This document shows positions 29,924-41,302 of a stretch of DNA of 64,000 nucleotides, piece by piece. The DNA is taken from positions 670,255 through 734,254 of the forward strand of contig JAQMWT010000317.1 in the NCBI GenBank assembly GCA_029834535.1, in the 5' to 3' direction. Each line of letters opens with the position of its first letter. Position 1 is the stretch's first letter. Made by a program: the position numbers and the translations under genes. The DNA comes from Chrysophaeum taylorii. Lineage: Eukaryota; Sar; Pelagophyceae; Pelagomonadales; Pelagomonadaceae. The notes under the pieces are model-generated. The model searched no databases, was not told where the DNA came from, and worked only from the letters and a program-made list of their open reading frames with translations.

Positions 29924-30564
29924 CCGCCTTGTCCTGCTGCTTGGGAGGGACTCGGAGCGACCGAAGCGGGGCTTCTGCCAACGAGGCACCTACCTTCCTC
30001 CACCACCACACCCCTACATGCGCTCGCAGGAGTGGCCGCCGCTGCGATGGGTGGATTCTGACAACAGGGGGAGAGCCCGTATTCAGCAGGTACGGTCTTC
30101 TGTCGGCGCTTGGTTTTTTATCAGCACATAGAGAAGGAAACGACAAACCCGCCGCCCGGGACTATGGCGGCCCTTTAACTTCTCAACTGAACTTAAACTG
30201 ACTGATAAATAACTCACTAATCTAACTAAGTAACTAACTAACTTCAGACCTCTCTGATAGTAACTACAACTAACCCCCCTATCGTCTCTCGGCCGCCGGG
30301 TCCCTGGTGGCGCCCGGGCGGTTAGGCTAGCGCCTTGCCGCCCCCCTTACACCCACTCACCCCACTCTCCGTTCAGCTCGACGCTCTCGCCCCGCCAATC
30401 TAAGCTGCTTTGCTTTGATCAACGCACAACGTTCGCTAACCTTTGAGTTTCCTCCTAATAAACCCCCCTATCGTCGTGACGCGAAGCGCGTTTGTGGCAG
30501 CGAGTTATTGGGTGACGTGACGACAACAAGAAAGAGAAAGACGCCGCCGCCGCCGCCGCCGCCG
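29924..30564. other. Intergenic: sulfotransferase to tyrosinase
   Basis: 641 bp with runs of CTAACTAACT-like repeats (30200-30245), a fragment of the Helitron-like repeat and a (GCC)n run directly before the tyrosinase ATG. Confidence 0.55.
30352..30466. repeat. Fragment of the Helitron-like dispersed repeat
   Basis: CCACTCACCCCACTCTCC, CCGCCAATCTAAGCTGCTTT and CTAACCTTTGAGTTT occur in the same order as in copy E (60411-60520). Only this middle-left part is present. Confidence 0.7.
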
Positions 30565-32645
30565 ATGAGTATGTCGCGCGTCGTGGTCGCGCGCGGCCTG
30601 CAGTGGTCGGGCGTGGTCGTATCGCTGACCTGCTTTTACTTCGGCATGTACGACGCTGGGTTCGGGGGGGTGTTGCCGGCTCTTGCCGAGACTTGGTCGT
30701 CGTCATCATCATCATCCCCCCCAACGCACCCTGATCAGTCTCTTGGCGCGAGCATCGCCATGGCCCTCCAAGACGAGCAGAACGAACTTCCCAACATGAT
30801 TCAGGAGTTCTTCGCGCAGCGACCCATAGACCAGGACGCGTCGACGCACGTCCTGTGAGAGAGAGACTGTTGTTATGTATATAACTCGTCGTCGTTCTGG
30901 ATGGAAACGACGGCGACGATTCGTTTGTGAACCGAGCGCGCAGGCGGATGTCGCAGGATAAGGAGGCGGCGTCCAAGGTGGACATCAAGGTGGTGAACTC
31001 GTACACCGCGAGCTCGCCGACCGAGTCGGGCGTCAAGTACGGATACCCTTGGAAGTACCTGGCAGAGCCGTATCGACCTTCGAGGCTGATCGTCGTCGGC
31101 AGTCGCGAGGACGCATGGTACAAGTGGGTCGTGGATGGACATACGCAGGGGTACGGCTCGGTGGTGGACGTGGTGTGGACCTCCGTAGGCTGGAAAAATG
31201 TCGCCCTCGTCGAGCGCGCGAACGGCACGACGACGTGCTTGTTGGCGGCCAACATCATGGTGAAGTACACGCGACGAGAGATCCGGAGCCTGAGCGACCT
31301 CGACCGGGAGACTTTTTTTCAGGCAGCCATGGTGCTCCAGCGAGTGCCGACCGAGGTGGGTATTCGTCTGTACGGCAAGAAGTACCGGTCGAAGGACTAC
31401 TTCAACCGAATCCACTTATATTTCGGCGGGACCAAGGACTGCGACCACTGGCACCAAGGGGCGGGGTTCGTGACGTCGCACGTTGCCTTCACCTTGGAGT
31501 TCGAGCAAGCGCTGCAGTCGGTGTACCCGTCCTTGTCGATCCCTTACTGGGACTTCACGATCGAATCAACATTTTACGAACCGAGGACTTGGCGTTCGTC
31601 TCCCATCTTCGCCGACGATTGGTTTGGGGCGGCGTCGCCCCAGAACGACCTCCACGTCGTCACGAAGGGTCGATGGTCGTTCGTGCGGTCCATGACGCAG
31701 GCCGCCACCTTTTCTGATGTGCATAATTCCTACGGAGTTCTCCGCGCGCCGTGGAACAACGATCCGACGCCTTTCATGACCCGCCACGACAAGATTTACG
31801 GCTACGAGAACAACATGAAGCCCTCGGGGTGCAAGGAGTACGCCGTCGCTATCAAAAAGACCAAATGGATGTCCATGTCGCGCCAGCTCAACTCGGCCGC
31901 GCACGGCCACATCCACGAAACGATGGGCGGATCCTGGAATCATTTTTACGCCGACGACAACAACAACCGCGTCGACCCTGCCGTGCTCACGTTCGCGCAC
32001 GAGATTCAGGCGCTGTCGAAGGAATTGTGGCGCGCGGGGTACATCGAATGTCCGGATGCGTGCTCGATGGACACCCCCTGGCAGGAGTGCCAGTGTCAGT
32101 GCACGGCCGAGTCGCTCCGAGGCAAGGCCGCGTACGAAATCCTCGACGACGCCGGCGTGCTCAGCGCCGTGCAATACTACGACCACGAGGGCCACCTCAT
32201 CGAGAAGTGGCGCAACGACAACGGCACTGTCTACTACACCTTGCCGGGCTATTCGGACGACCAGTCTCACCGCATCTACGACCAACTACTTCGCGTCCTC
32301 TGCACCCCTGGGCACATCGGCGACATGTACCAAGCCACCAGCACGAACGACATGACCTTCTGGGTCCTTCATCCCACCGTCGACCGGCTCTGGCACTTTA
32401 AACGCCTCGGGGACTTGTCCGACTACGACGAGACATGGGAACCATATCACACGTGCTACAACCACAACCCCACGGACTTCCAGCCATTTAAGAGCCTCTT
32501 CGACAACGACAACACCTTCTACACCAATGCGCAGCTCTACAACCTCCTCTCCCCGAGCGACGCGGTCCTCCCCTACACCTACGACCATTTCAAGTGGCCG
32601 CACTGTTCCCTCGTCGGCCACGAAATTCGGAACCACGACTACTGA
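30565..32645 (+). CDS. Secreted or membrane-anchored tyrosinase-domain protein, two exons
   Basis: Exons 30565-30854 and 30944-32645 give 663 residues. Exon 1 codes a signal or anchor helix (GLQWSGVVVSLTCFYFGMYD). Exon 2 holds the tyrosinase copper domain. The CuA region is YFGGTKDCDHWHQGAG with TSHVAFTLEFEQ and then IPYWDFT (residues about 258-305). CuB includes HGHIHETMGG (about 415) and VLHPTVDRLWHF (about 570). These His clusters bind a type-3 dicopper centre that oxidises phenols with O2. Two Cys-rich patches (CPDACSMD; CQCQC) suggest disulfides and an extracellular place. The physiological phenol is unknown. Confidence 0.85.
30855..30943 (+). other. Intron of the tyrosinase gene (89 bp)
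   Basis: Donor GTGAGAGAG and acceptor GAGCGCGCAG. Joining CT to G gives ...HVLRMSQDKE, linking the signal-bearing exon in frame to the copper domain. Confidence 0.68.
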
Positions 32646-33399
32646 GACTTTGTTGTTGTTTGAGGAGCCGTTGTGCTCTAGCTATTATAAATAAATAAAT
32701 AAATAACGGGTCACAATTCAAGAGTAATAACTAACGGGTCGATTCAACAGCAATTAAGTCTGTGCTCGGGGGAAAGCCGTGAATGTTGGGACAAAAAATT
32801 ATAAACCCGTTAGTTGAAGGTAACGGGTACAAAATTCTCACCCACGTCATACACCTGACGTGGTTATACCATGAAACTCCACGTCATATAGTCGTTTTGC
32901 ATTGGCACCAAAAATTTGTATATTTTTGCGCCGAAACTCAGACGTCACGCCGAAATTTCATCTTGATTTCAAGGAAGGAAAGAAAGTCAAAGATACGTGA
33001 TATGCGTGGAGCTCCAAAAAATCTTCGTCAACGTGGTTTTTGTTGAAAGGAAAATTTAGAAGCACCTTCACTGGATGAACAAGATGCCGCGTCCGTCTTA
33101 GGGGATACAGTGAATGACGTCATCCATCCTCGGACCCCTAATGGTTTTTTTTGCAGCGGCAACGTTTGGTGTGCTATTGTTATAGTTATTGTGATGGCAT
33201 GTGGCAACAATCACAGCAAGTAAGTACAAGCGGGGCGAAACCAAAAGTTCCACTTTTTTTTGCCAGGGGATTACTGCACACCACAAGCCGCGCGCGAGGT
33301 CGCCGACGCGACCAAGGACACTCCTGACCACCTCCCCATACGGCATACGGCCCGGACTTCGAGCTGGACGAGTCTCGACGTGTTTCAAGAAGCTCAACC
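32646..33399. other. Intergenic, AT-rich, with CRE-like hairpin
   Basis: About 750 bp without a supported gene. It has (AAAT)n at 32687-32706, ACGGGT repeats and an inverted repeat at 32842-32863. Confidence 0.5.
32842..32863. repeat. Short inverted repeat with ACGTCA cores
   Basis: CCACGTCA-TACACC-TGACGTGG: perfect 8-bp arms and a 6-nt loop. ACGTCA is a bZIP-type core and recurs nearby (32881, 32942, 33116); function unknown. Confidence 0.6.
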
Positions 33400-33652
33400 A
33401 GGGTCGGATAAGAAAACGAGACTAGCCCGCGCCGCAACGACGGGTCCTACAACGCGTGGGCTTTTTCCTTTTTTTGCGTGAGGGGACGAAAGGATGCCGA
33501 CTTCACTATGGGGACTAGTTCCATCGCGACGATCTCGCGGCGTGGCGGTACTGCATGAGTACAAATGAACATAGCTCAGCGATCCGTTGAGTATGTCTTA
33601 GTACAAACTGAAACATAGTTAACGGCTCGTACGAACTTTCTTATCCGACCCT
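33400..33652. mobile_element. Candidate MITE with 16-bp terminal inverted repeats
   Basis: AGGGTCGGATAAGAAA at 33400-33415 is matched exactly by its reverse complement at 33637-33652. The 221 bp between has no coding signal. No clear target duplication was found, so the element status is tentative. Confidence 0.5.
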
Positions 33653-33707
33653 AGGCCCTCAACGACACGGACACAAAAAGTTTCTCGATGGGAAGCTCCT
33701 AATAGTG

Positions 33708-35760
33708 CTAGCCACGAGAAGAGCCGCCGCCGGAGCAAAGGAGCAGCGCCGCTTGGTCGAGAGAAGTCCAGTGGGCGTCTGAAAGCCGGCTGCACGAAGG
33801 CGAGCGTCGAGATATCTGGTCGACGTAGTCGGCGTACACAGGCCTGTCACCGTCGTCGTCGACGTTCGAGTCGACGTCTGCAGCGGCGGCGGCTGCCTCG
33901 CGCTCGGCTCTGCACTTCTTCTTCACGCAGGGATTCTTCTTCAAGTCGAAGCAGGTCTCGCAGCTGATGGGGCGGCTGGCGTCGCAAGCCTCTACGCCGA
34001 TTGGACGGTCATCACAGATGCAACCGCTCTTGAATCGCGTCCAGGCGCAGGACGTCCGACAGCATGGCCGAACCATATGCCTGTCGGGGATCCGAACACG
34101 GGACACGCCACTCTTTCTGGTCAGCTTATTAGTCACCTCCAGGATGCCCGCCGAACTCGCGCTCGGACTACAGCTTGATGATGCCCTGGGCCTGCTCGAG
34201 CTTGGACGTAAAGTACTCGAACGTGTCCTTGAGCACACCGGCCGGTGATGTGATGGTCAGGTCGACCAAGTCCTTCTTGCCGACCGGCGAGTGCATGACG
34301 AACTTGGACCCCCGATCGAGATTGCCCTGCGCGAGGTGCGTCTGCTCGATCCCGACATTGTTGGAGAAGGAGTTGACACGGTCGATTGGAGTGCTCCAAT
34401 ACCTGCGGTGGATTCAACCGAGGCGGATCCGATATAAACACATGGCCAGATATTGGTGAGGATCTTGAGTTTGTCGGCGGTGTTAAGGGCGCGGAGGCCA
34501 ACGACCTTCTTGTGCAAGTGCTTCGCCTTGTTATAGGCCTCTTGGAATTTCTTGTTGTACTGGTCCAGGGCCTGGAAGCAGCCCGACGTTTACTGGATTG
34601 CTCAAAGAAGAGGCAGATGCCGCGGTCCAGACACCACTCGACGACCTCGGTATCATCATCGCGGCTGGTGTGGTTATCCTCCGAGAGGACGACGACGGGT
34701 CAGGGGACCTTGCGCTGCGTGAGCTTCTCATCCAGCAGCTTCATCCGGTTGAGGAAGGACGCGGCGGTATGGACGCTGCACTCAGTGTTCGACAGGATGG
34801 TGTGCGAGCTTATTAACTTGAGTTCCTCGAAGATTTTTTACTTGAAAACGGCGAAATCGTTGGGGGCGAGGCTCTCGGTGATGGTCTGGCGCGCGACGAT
34901 AAACTGGAGGCCATAGTTGGAGCTGCCAAGGCCCCAGCACAGCATAACAGTATCGCACTCGCCGTTGATGGTGGACGCCTCGATGCAAGTGTCGTCGACG
35001 CCTACGGCGGACTTCATCTTGGAGTTGCCCTTGCAAGGCCAGTCCACGAACTGGGGCGTCTCGTCGAGTTCACGGACGCCGCGAGTGTCGGCGATGGTTC
35101 TGCCCTCGTCCATGATACCTGCGTAGACAAGCTCGGCCCGCAGGTCGATGAGGTCGGCCCGCAGGTCGTGGATGCCCTCGAAGTGCCGAACCACCATCTA
35201 TCTCGTCGCAGTTTGCCGCGGCGAGCTTGGCTTTCATGTTCTGCTGGCCCTTCTTGGTGAGAATATTTGAGTGACGACCGTAGAAGCCGGTGAAGAACTT
35301 GCTTGAGGGCAACTTTCCGCAGAGAATCTCTTTGGCAGCGTAGTTGAAGCTCACGCTGCCGCGGCCACCCTTGCGGTTCTGGACCCGTCTCGCCCCAGCA
35401 AGATCTGGTGCATCTCGACGCCGATCTTCTCGTTGCCGACCGCCTACTGCACCCGGATCATCTGAAGTACCCAGTCCACCAGCGCGTTCTCTTCAATCAC
35501 TGCGAGCGGTGATTGGTCCCGGCGCGCGTGCATCTCGACGTCCTTCTGGAAGATAATTCGCCCCTCAAGCCGGTCCTCGGGTTGCTTCGCGGTGATGACG
35601 CCCTGCCACTCCGGGTGCTCGGTCAAGCATCTCTTCGCCTCGACGCCGTTCTCCTGACGGCTTCCGCGAAGATTATCCGCTGTCCGCCGTCGCCGTCTTC
35701 GCGTTGAACTTGCGCGCAGGCTTTGTTTTGGCCGCCTGGTGCTCCTCCCGCGCCGACTTA
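33708..35760 (-). pseudogene. Decayed DDE-superfamily transposase
   Basis: Pieces in several minus-strand frames line up as one protein. From the 5' side (right): an N-terminal part (EHPEWQGVITAKQPEDRLEG, about 35620), then SFNYAAKEILCGKLPSSKFF (about 35340), then QFVDWPCKGNSKM and VDDTCIEASTINGECDTVML (about 35050-34950). Next is the catalytic VVLSEDNHTSR (about 34690) with WCLDRGICLFFEQSN, and last a Cys-rich end (CETCFDLKKNPCVKKKC, about 33930). DNHTSR followed by an aromatic EQSN block is typical of DDE endonucleases found in many algal genomes. At least four frame changes and internal stops make it inactive. Confidence 0.72.
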
Positions 35761-36450
35761 GGCCTTGGCCCCGGATTATTTTGGCGCCATCGCCTCAACC
35801 ATTTTTTTTCCAGCTCCAGAGGGACGGAGGATCGAAGAAGGAAAAGACACGAGCAGGCTTTAGCTCACTTCACCAGTTTCACTGAATTTGGTTCACTTCA
35901 CTTCTCTTCACTTCACCACGCACCAAAACTCTTCGTACCCGAAATCCCGTTTTCACACGCGCCTCACATTCATTCACTTGCCTGACGACCCCGTCTGATG
36001 AGCGAAGCGGATCCGCGCTATACCTGGAGGTGAATAAAAATGCTGATGATGAGGAGGGAAACTGAGGAGCGCAAGAAAGAGCAGATGTCGATGATGCTGA
36101 AGTCGAATAACACGCCCGGCAAAACTGGTTCGTTTATCAACCAGGGAACGAACGAACACCTTGCTCTCCGCGGACGGACGAGACGAGACGAGACGCACAA
36201 AGCTGCCCTACTGCGCACGAACAAGAATTTCACTGCCGCCTGCGCCGGACCCAACCCCCCCCCCCCCGCTATTGCCTGAGTCGTCTGCAGGCGGGTGCTC
36301 GAAGGCTCAATCGTGTTTTGGGGGGCGGCGAGAAAGGAGGAGTCAAGGGCAGCAGCAGCAGAGTTGGTGGCATTCCGCACTTCTTGCCATATTATTTATT
36401 ACTTGCTGAGTGACTAAGATGATGAATATGAGGGAGATCGCGAATATACG
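35761..36450. other. Intergenic
   Basis: 690 bp with CACTTCACTTC repeats near 35866-35925 and a C run at 36257-36268; no gene supported. Confidence 0.5.
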
Positions 36451-38193
36451 TCAGGAAGACGGCGACGACGACGAACGCGTCGCAATAGCACATTTGAAGG
36501 AGGAGACTTGAGGCGGGGCGCAGGCCTCGGAGAAGCAGAAGGCGCCCCCCGCGGATTCCTCCGTCTTGCCTTCGTAGGTGAGGGTGCAGAAGGCGCCGGG
36601 GAGCGCGGGAGAATCTTGATAATCGAATAGCCAGCGCTGCGAGTCGCCGTAGTAGGTCTCGGCGGCTACGACCTGCGCCCGTTTCTGTTCCGGGGAGAGC
36701 GGGAGGGTGGTGCAGGTGGAGGTCGGTTGTCTGCGTTGGGCGTCGAGGGCGGCGCCGACGACGGAGGTTCGCAGGTAGTCCAAGAGTTTGGCGCGATAAT
36801 CCCGAATATCTCGGAGTCTCGACCGAAGCAGAGTTTTGTTGGTCGCGCCAAAGTCGCGCAAGAGGTCGGGAAGGCGCGCCCAGTCGTCGACGAAGAGAAA
36901 GGGAGCTCCGGGGAAGCGCGCGTCGCCGTCGCGCCAAAAGGCCGCGGGGTCGACGCAGCCTTTGGCCGAGACTCCGCCGTCGGCGAGATAAGTCGAGTCG
37001 ACGACTGGAACCTCGCCCCTCAGAAGAGACTCGACGACGCGGCCCGAGGACCAGACGTCGCCGGCGGGCGCGAGCGAAAAGATCGGGGATCCTCCGTGAT
37101 CCTCCCCGAACGAGTAGGTCCCGGCAAAAACGGCGCCGTCGCCGTGAATTTCGGGCGGATCCAACTCGGCGACCCCCGGGGCCCCCCTCACGATCTCGAG
37201 GGATTCGGGGGCGAGATCGGCGGCGACGGAGCACGGGCCCAGCGCCTCGAGCCGTTCGGAGAGGCCATCGACCGCGAGCATCTTGAGGAGTCGTTCGCGC
37301 GAGGGTTTGCGGCCGTTAGTCGACACGCGGAGGTCGAAAATCGAAGACCGGTCGGCGACCGTTTTGCCGGCCTCTGTTTTGGCGTCGGCCAAGGCGGCCT
37401 TGATGTTGTCGAGTTTTTCGAATCGCGAGAGCTCGAGGCCCTGGGGGAACCAGCGGTCGGTGGGGGCACCGTCGCCAGCGAAGAATACGGCGTGGTGCGT
37501 CTCGGGAAGCTCCGACGACAGGCGACAACCGATGTCGCCCGCGAGGATTAGGACGAGGGGTTCGGGGTAGGAAAGCAGGGCCCGCAACACCTTCGACCGC
37601 TTTAGAATGTCGGGTGTGTGTTGGTACACGCACAGCGAGTCGAGGCCGTCCCCTTTGTTGGCCTTGGCGTAGACGACGTCGTCCGGAATCGAACCCTCGG
37701 CGACGGGATCCTTCTCGAGGCTCCAATACACCACGTCCACAAAAACAAGTGCCCCGCGCGAGATGCGCCGCCCTTCGACCGCATCCAGCAGATCCTCGAC
37801 CGACCCGTGGACGTACGTGTGGGCGCCGGGCGGCTCGAGCACGAGTCTCCAGAACGCGTACGCCTCGCGCGTCATGTCCCCGGCCATTTTCGAGTCTCGC
37901 ACCACGTGCTCCTCGAGGATCGGGTTTTCCCCCCACACGTAGTCGAATCGACTCCCAAAGTGCTTCTCTTGGAACAAAAACGAGTCGTAGAACGCGGACG
38001 AGTGCTGTGCTTTAGTGTTGAAGGATATGGGGCCGTCGTCGTCGTCCGGCCAAGCCCACAGCATCATGCTACGAGTTCTTTCTTTCCGAAACGCCGCGAC
38101 CCCCACCAACGCGACGACGACGACCAGCATCATCCACGGGGGCACACGACGCCGCCGCCGCCCGCCGATGAGGGGCTCGCCCTCTTCTTCCAT
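36451..38193 (-). CDS. Type II membrane protein, putative exostosin-like glycosyltransferase
   Basis: 580 residues. Residues 1-17 are cytosolic and basic, 18-35 (PPWMMLVVVVALVGVAAF) form a signal-anchor, and the rest would be luminal. The most telling segment is FSLAPAGDVWSSGRVVESLL then GEVPVVDSTYLADGG (about residues 375-410). It matches the donor-binding strand-helix-strand of GT47/exostosin-like enzymes (F-x-L-x-P-x-G ... R ... E ... G-x-x-P-V). Four C-terminal Cys may pair. The Asp run DDDDG follows the anchor. Golgi glycosyltransferase is my best guess; family identity is not certain because the N-terminal half is unfamiliar. Confidence 0.5.
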   Translation of the reverse strand: MEEEGEPLIGGRRRRRVPPWMMLVVVVALVGVAAFRKERTRSMMLWAWPDDDDGPISFNTKAQHSSAFYDSFLFQEKHFGSRFDYVWGENPILEEHVVRDSKMAGDMTREAYAFWRLVLEPPGAHTYVHGSVEDLLDAVEGRRISRGALVFVDVVYWSLEKDPVAEGSIPDDVVYAKANKGDGLDSLCVYQHTPDILKRSKVLRALLSYPEPLVLILAGDIGCRLSSELPETHHAVFFAGDGAPTDRWFPQGLELSRFEKLDNIKAALADAKTEAGKTVADRSSIFDLRVSTNGRKPSRERLLKMLAVDGLSERLEALGPCSVAADLAPESLEIVRGAPGVAELDPPEIHGDGAVFAGTYSFGEDHGGSPIFSLAPAGDVWSSGRVVESLLRGEVPVVDSTYLADGGVSAKGCVDPAAFWRDGDARFPGAPFLFVDDWARLPDLLRDFGATNKTLLRSRLRDIRDYRAKLLDYLRTSVVGAALDAQRRQPTSTCTTLPLSPEQKRAQVVAAETYYGDSQRWLFDYQDSPALPGAFCTLTYEGKTEESAGGAFCFSEACAPPQVSSFKCAIATRSSSSPSS

Positions 38194-39270
<1,077 letters not shown>

Positions 39271-40323
39271 CTACGACTTCTTGTCATCGTCGTTGTCGTT
39301 GGAGGGTGGCTGCGCGTTGCCCGCGACGGCTTCCTCGTTTTCCTTGGGTGGGGGCGCCGGGGGCTTGTCGTCCTTGGGAGTCGTCGTGGTGGTCGCCACG
39401 TTGGTTGCTTCGTCCGAACGCTTGTTGGCGATCTTGTTGTTGACGAGATTGTGGAGGGCGATGATGCACCGGACGAGGGCGGCGCAGTAGATAGCGAGGT
39501 GCATGTCGTTGGTCTTGACCAGCATGCTCTTGACGAGGTCGTCCACATTCAAGTTGGGGATGAGGTTAAAGATGATCTGGAGGTTGTAGACGATGTGGTT
39601 GTTTACGGGGAGCTTACCCGCAAGGACAGCCTCGAGATACGCCTTCGTCTCGGCCAAGCGGTCCCTGAGCGTCGATATCGCCGACATCTTGTGCTTGATT
39701 TGGGAGGCCAGCGTCGAGACTGTGGGGTCGTTGACATCACGGAGCAAATGCTCGACACCAACTTCCTCGGCTTCGTAGGCACCAATCGCGCTCGAAACGT
39801 GCTTAAACGTCCTCCGAATTTCTTTTCGCTCCTCCCCGTCGTTGAGCACCTCTTCGACGCTCACGTACGCCGTCGTCGGTATCGCTTCGTTCTCCGGCCG
39901 CACGTCGATGATCACGAACACGGGAATCCCGGGGCAATATCCCCGCACGAGCTCGTCGATCTTGATGTCGTTCTCCTTGATCTTCGGACCGCTAGAGTAG
40001 AATCCGACGATTTGTTCGCGCGCGTTCACCTTTTTGTACATGCGGTACATCGTTTCGAGGTAGTTGTGGTCGAGATACCAGATGGCCGGGTTCTTCAGGT
40101 CCTCCTCGAAGGGCACGGCGAACGAATTCGTCACGTCGACCGTGCCGCGGGACCGCGTCCCGAGGAGCACCCCCACCACGCGCTTCCGCGTGTCCTTGGC
40201 GACGCGGTTGTAGTGGTCCACCGTCGACAACAACACCAGCGGATGCACCACCACGCTGATACCGAGATCCTCGGCGCTCTCGGTCTTGGTGCCCACGACG
40301 AGCTCCCCTTCCCGCGTCGCCAT
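39271..40323 (-). CDS. RPN8: 26S proteasome regulatory subunit RPN8 (PSMD7)
   Basis: 350 residues from ATG 40323 (MATREGELVVGT). The MPN domain starts at about residue 23 with VVVHPLVLLSTVDHYNR and continues through VVGVLLGTRSRGTVDVTNSF and VGFYSSGP. The JAMM zinc ligands are absent, as expected for RPN8, which pairs with the active RPN11 in the lid. The C-terminal helices include IKHKMSAISTLRDRLAETK and YNLQIIFNLIPNLNV. A disordered Thr/Pro/Asn/Asp-rich tail of about 50 residues follows. Sequence agreement with the family is strong throughout. It acts in ubiquitin-dependent protein breakdown. It shares its strand with SGF29, 117 bp downstream of that gene's stop. Confidence 0.96.
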   Translation of the reverse strand: MATREGELVVGTKTESAEDLGISVVVHPLVLLSTVDHYNRVAKDTRKRVVGVLLGTRSRGTVDVTNSFAVPFEEDLKNPAIWYLDHNYLETMYRMYKKVNAREQIVGFYSSGPKIKENDIKIDELVRGYCPGIPVFVIIDVRPENEAIPTTAYVSVEEVLNDGEERKEIRRTFKHVSSAIGAYEAEEVGVEHLLRDVNDPTVSTLASQIKHKMSAISTLRDRLAETKAYLEAVLAGKLPVNNHIVYNLQIIFNLIPNLNVDDLVKSMLVKTNDMHLAIYCAALVRCIIALHNLVNNKIANKRSDEATNVATTTTTPKDDKPPAPPPKENEEAVAGNAQPPSNDNDDDKKS

Positions 40324-40440
40324 AATCAAACAGAGAAAATAATCGCGCCTCTCTCACTCCGACGATAATAAAACCTAGGTCCTTTTACGACGACGATGTG
40401 CTAATACATAAATCTTTCCAAGTTGTGTGTAGTAAATGTG

Positions 40441-41197
40441 CTAAATGTGGGGGGGCAGCTCGGCGATGAACCGCAGGGGAATGGGGCGCGCGGGGAGGTT
40501 CCCCTCGTCGTCCTCGTCGTCGGCGAACCGCACGAGACACACATCCTCCCCGGTCACCGAGATGTGGGCGGGGGCCACCACCTCCGCCTTGTAGAAGCTC
40601 GTTGTTTCGGGGTACATCGCAAAAACCATGGCTGGCGGCTTGTACGTCGCCCGCGCCACTGCGATCTCCGACCTGCGCGCGAGAGACAACCAAGGTCGCG
40701 GTCTGTTGTTCGTGTCGCGGCACGCACGGTTCTCTCGGGAGCTGAAGGACGTCGTGACGCTTGACTTTGAAGCGGCGGAGGTTGTCGTCATCGACGTCCT
40801 CGACCTCGACGTCGTCGCTCTGGATCCCCACAACCCGCGCGAGGATCCAGAGCCCGTGACTCGCGACCTTGGCGGCGACCTGGTCGTCGACGGCCAGGTC
40901 TGTTCGCGCGCCCAACGGAGTCGAATCGTCGAGAGCGCTGTCAATCTCCTCGAGCAGCCTCGTCTCGACGTCGAGGGCAGACTGGTAGATCGACACAAGT
41001 CGCCGCATGTCGTTTTCGCGCAGAGCCGCCTGCGCGTTATTCATCGCCGTCTCGAACGACTTGGTGTTCAACGTCTGCACAACCACGTTCGCGCGCTCCC
41101 ACAGCACGTCAGACCGGTTCGCACCGCACGAGACCCGCGCGGCGCCGGCCTGCGACCCACCGGTGTGGTTCGAGTCCCGCGACGCGCGCCGCGGCAT
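40441..41197 (-). CDS. SGF29: SAGA-associated factor 29, tandem Tudor reader, two exons
   Basis: Exon 1 (41197-40728) and exon 2 (40672-40441) give 233 residues. The N-terminal half is helical (residues about 35-95), as in SGF29. The C-terminal tandem Tudor begins DDQVAAKVASHGLWILARVV, with VEDVDDDNLRRFKVKRHDV, and continues after the splice as VARATYKPPAMVFAMYPETT, SFYKAEVV and CLVRFADDEDDEGN. The MYPETTSFYKA block matches the H3K4me3-binding motif (V-x-A-x-YP-x-TT-x-FY-x-A). The protein recruits SAGA/ATAC histone acetyltransferase to active promoters. An unspliced reading would lose the second Tudor. Confidence 0.9.
40673..40727 (-). other. Intron of SGF29 (55 bp)
   Basis: On the minus strand the donor is GTGCGTGCC and the acceptor CTCGCGCGCAG. 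Joining CC to G yields LPREPSEIAVARATY, uniting the two Tudor halves. Confidence 0.85.
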
Positions 41198-41302
41198 CCA
41201 CGCAACTCTTATTCTGCCATTGTCCGAGAATCCTGGATAAAACCCTTCTGATGATGATCGTTAGTTCAAACGGAACTTCAATTGTGACTACCGAAACCCT
41301 CG
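41198..41302. promoter_or_regulatory. Very short divergent promoter, SGF29 / methyltransferase
   Basis: Only 105 bp separate two outward-facing ATGs, so the two genes probably share one bidirectional promoter. Confidence 0.6.

Noticed and set aside
41160-41185. GGTTCGAGTCC resembling a tRNA B box
   Set aside because: It lies in SGF29 codons, with no A box or cloverleaf at the right distance.
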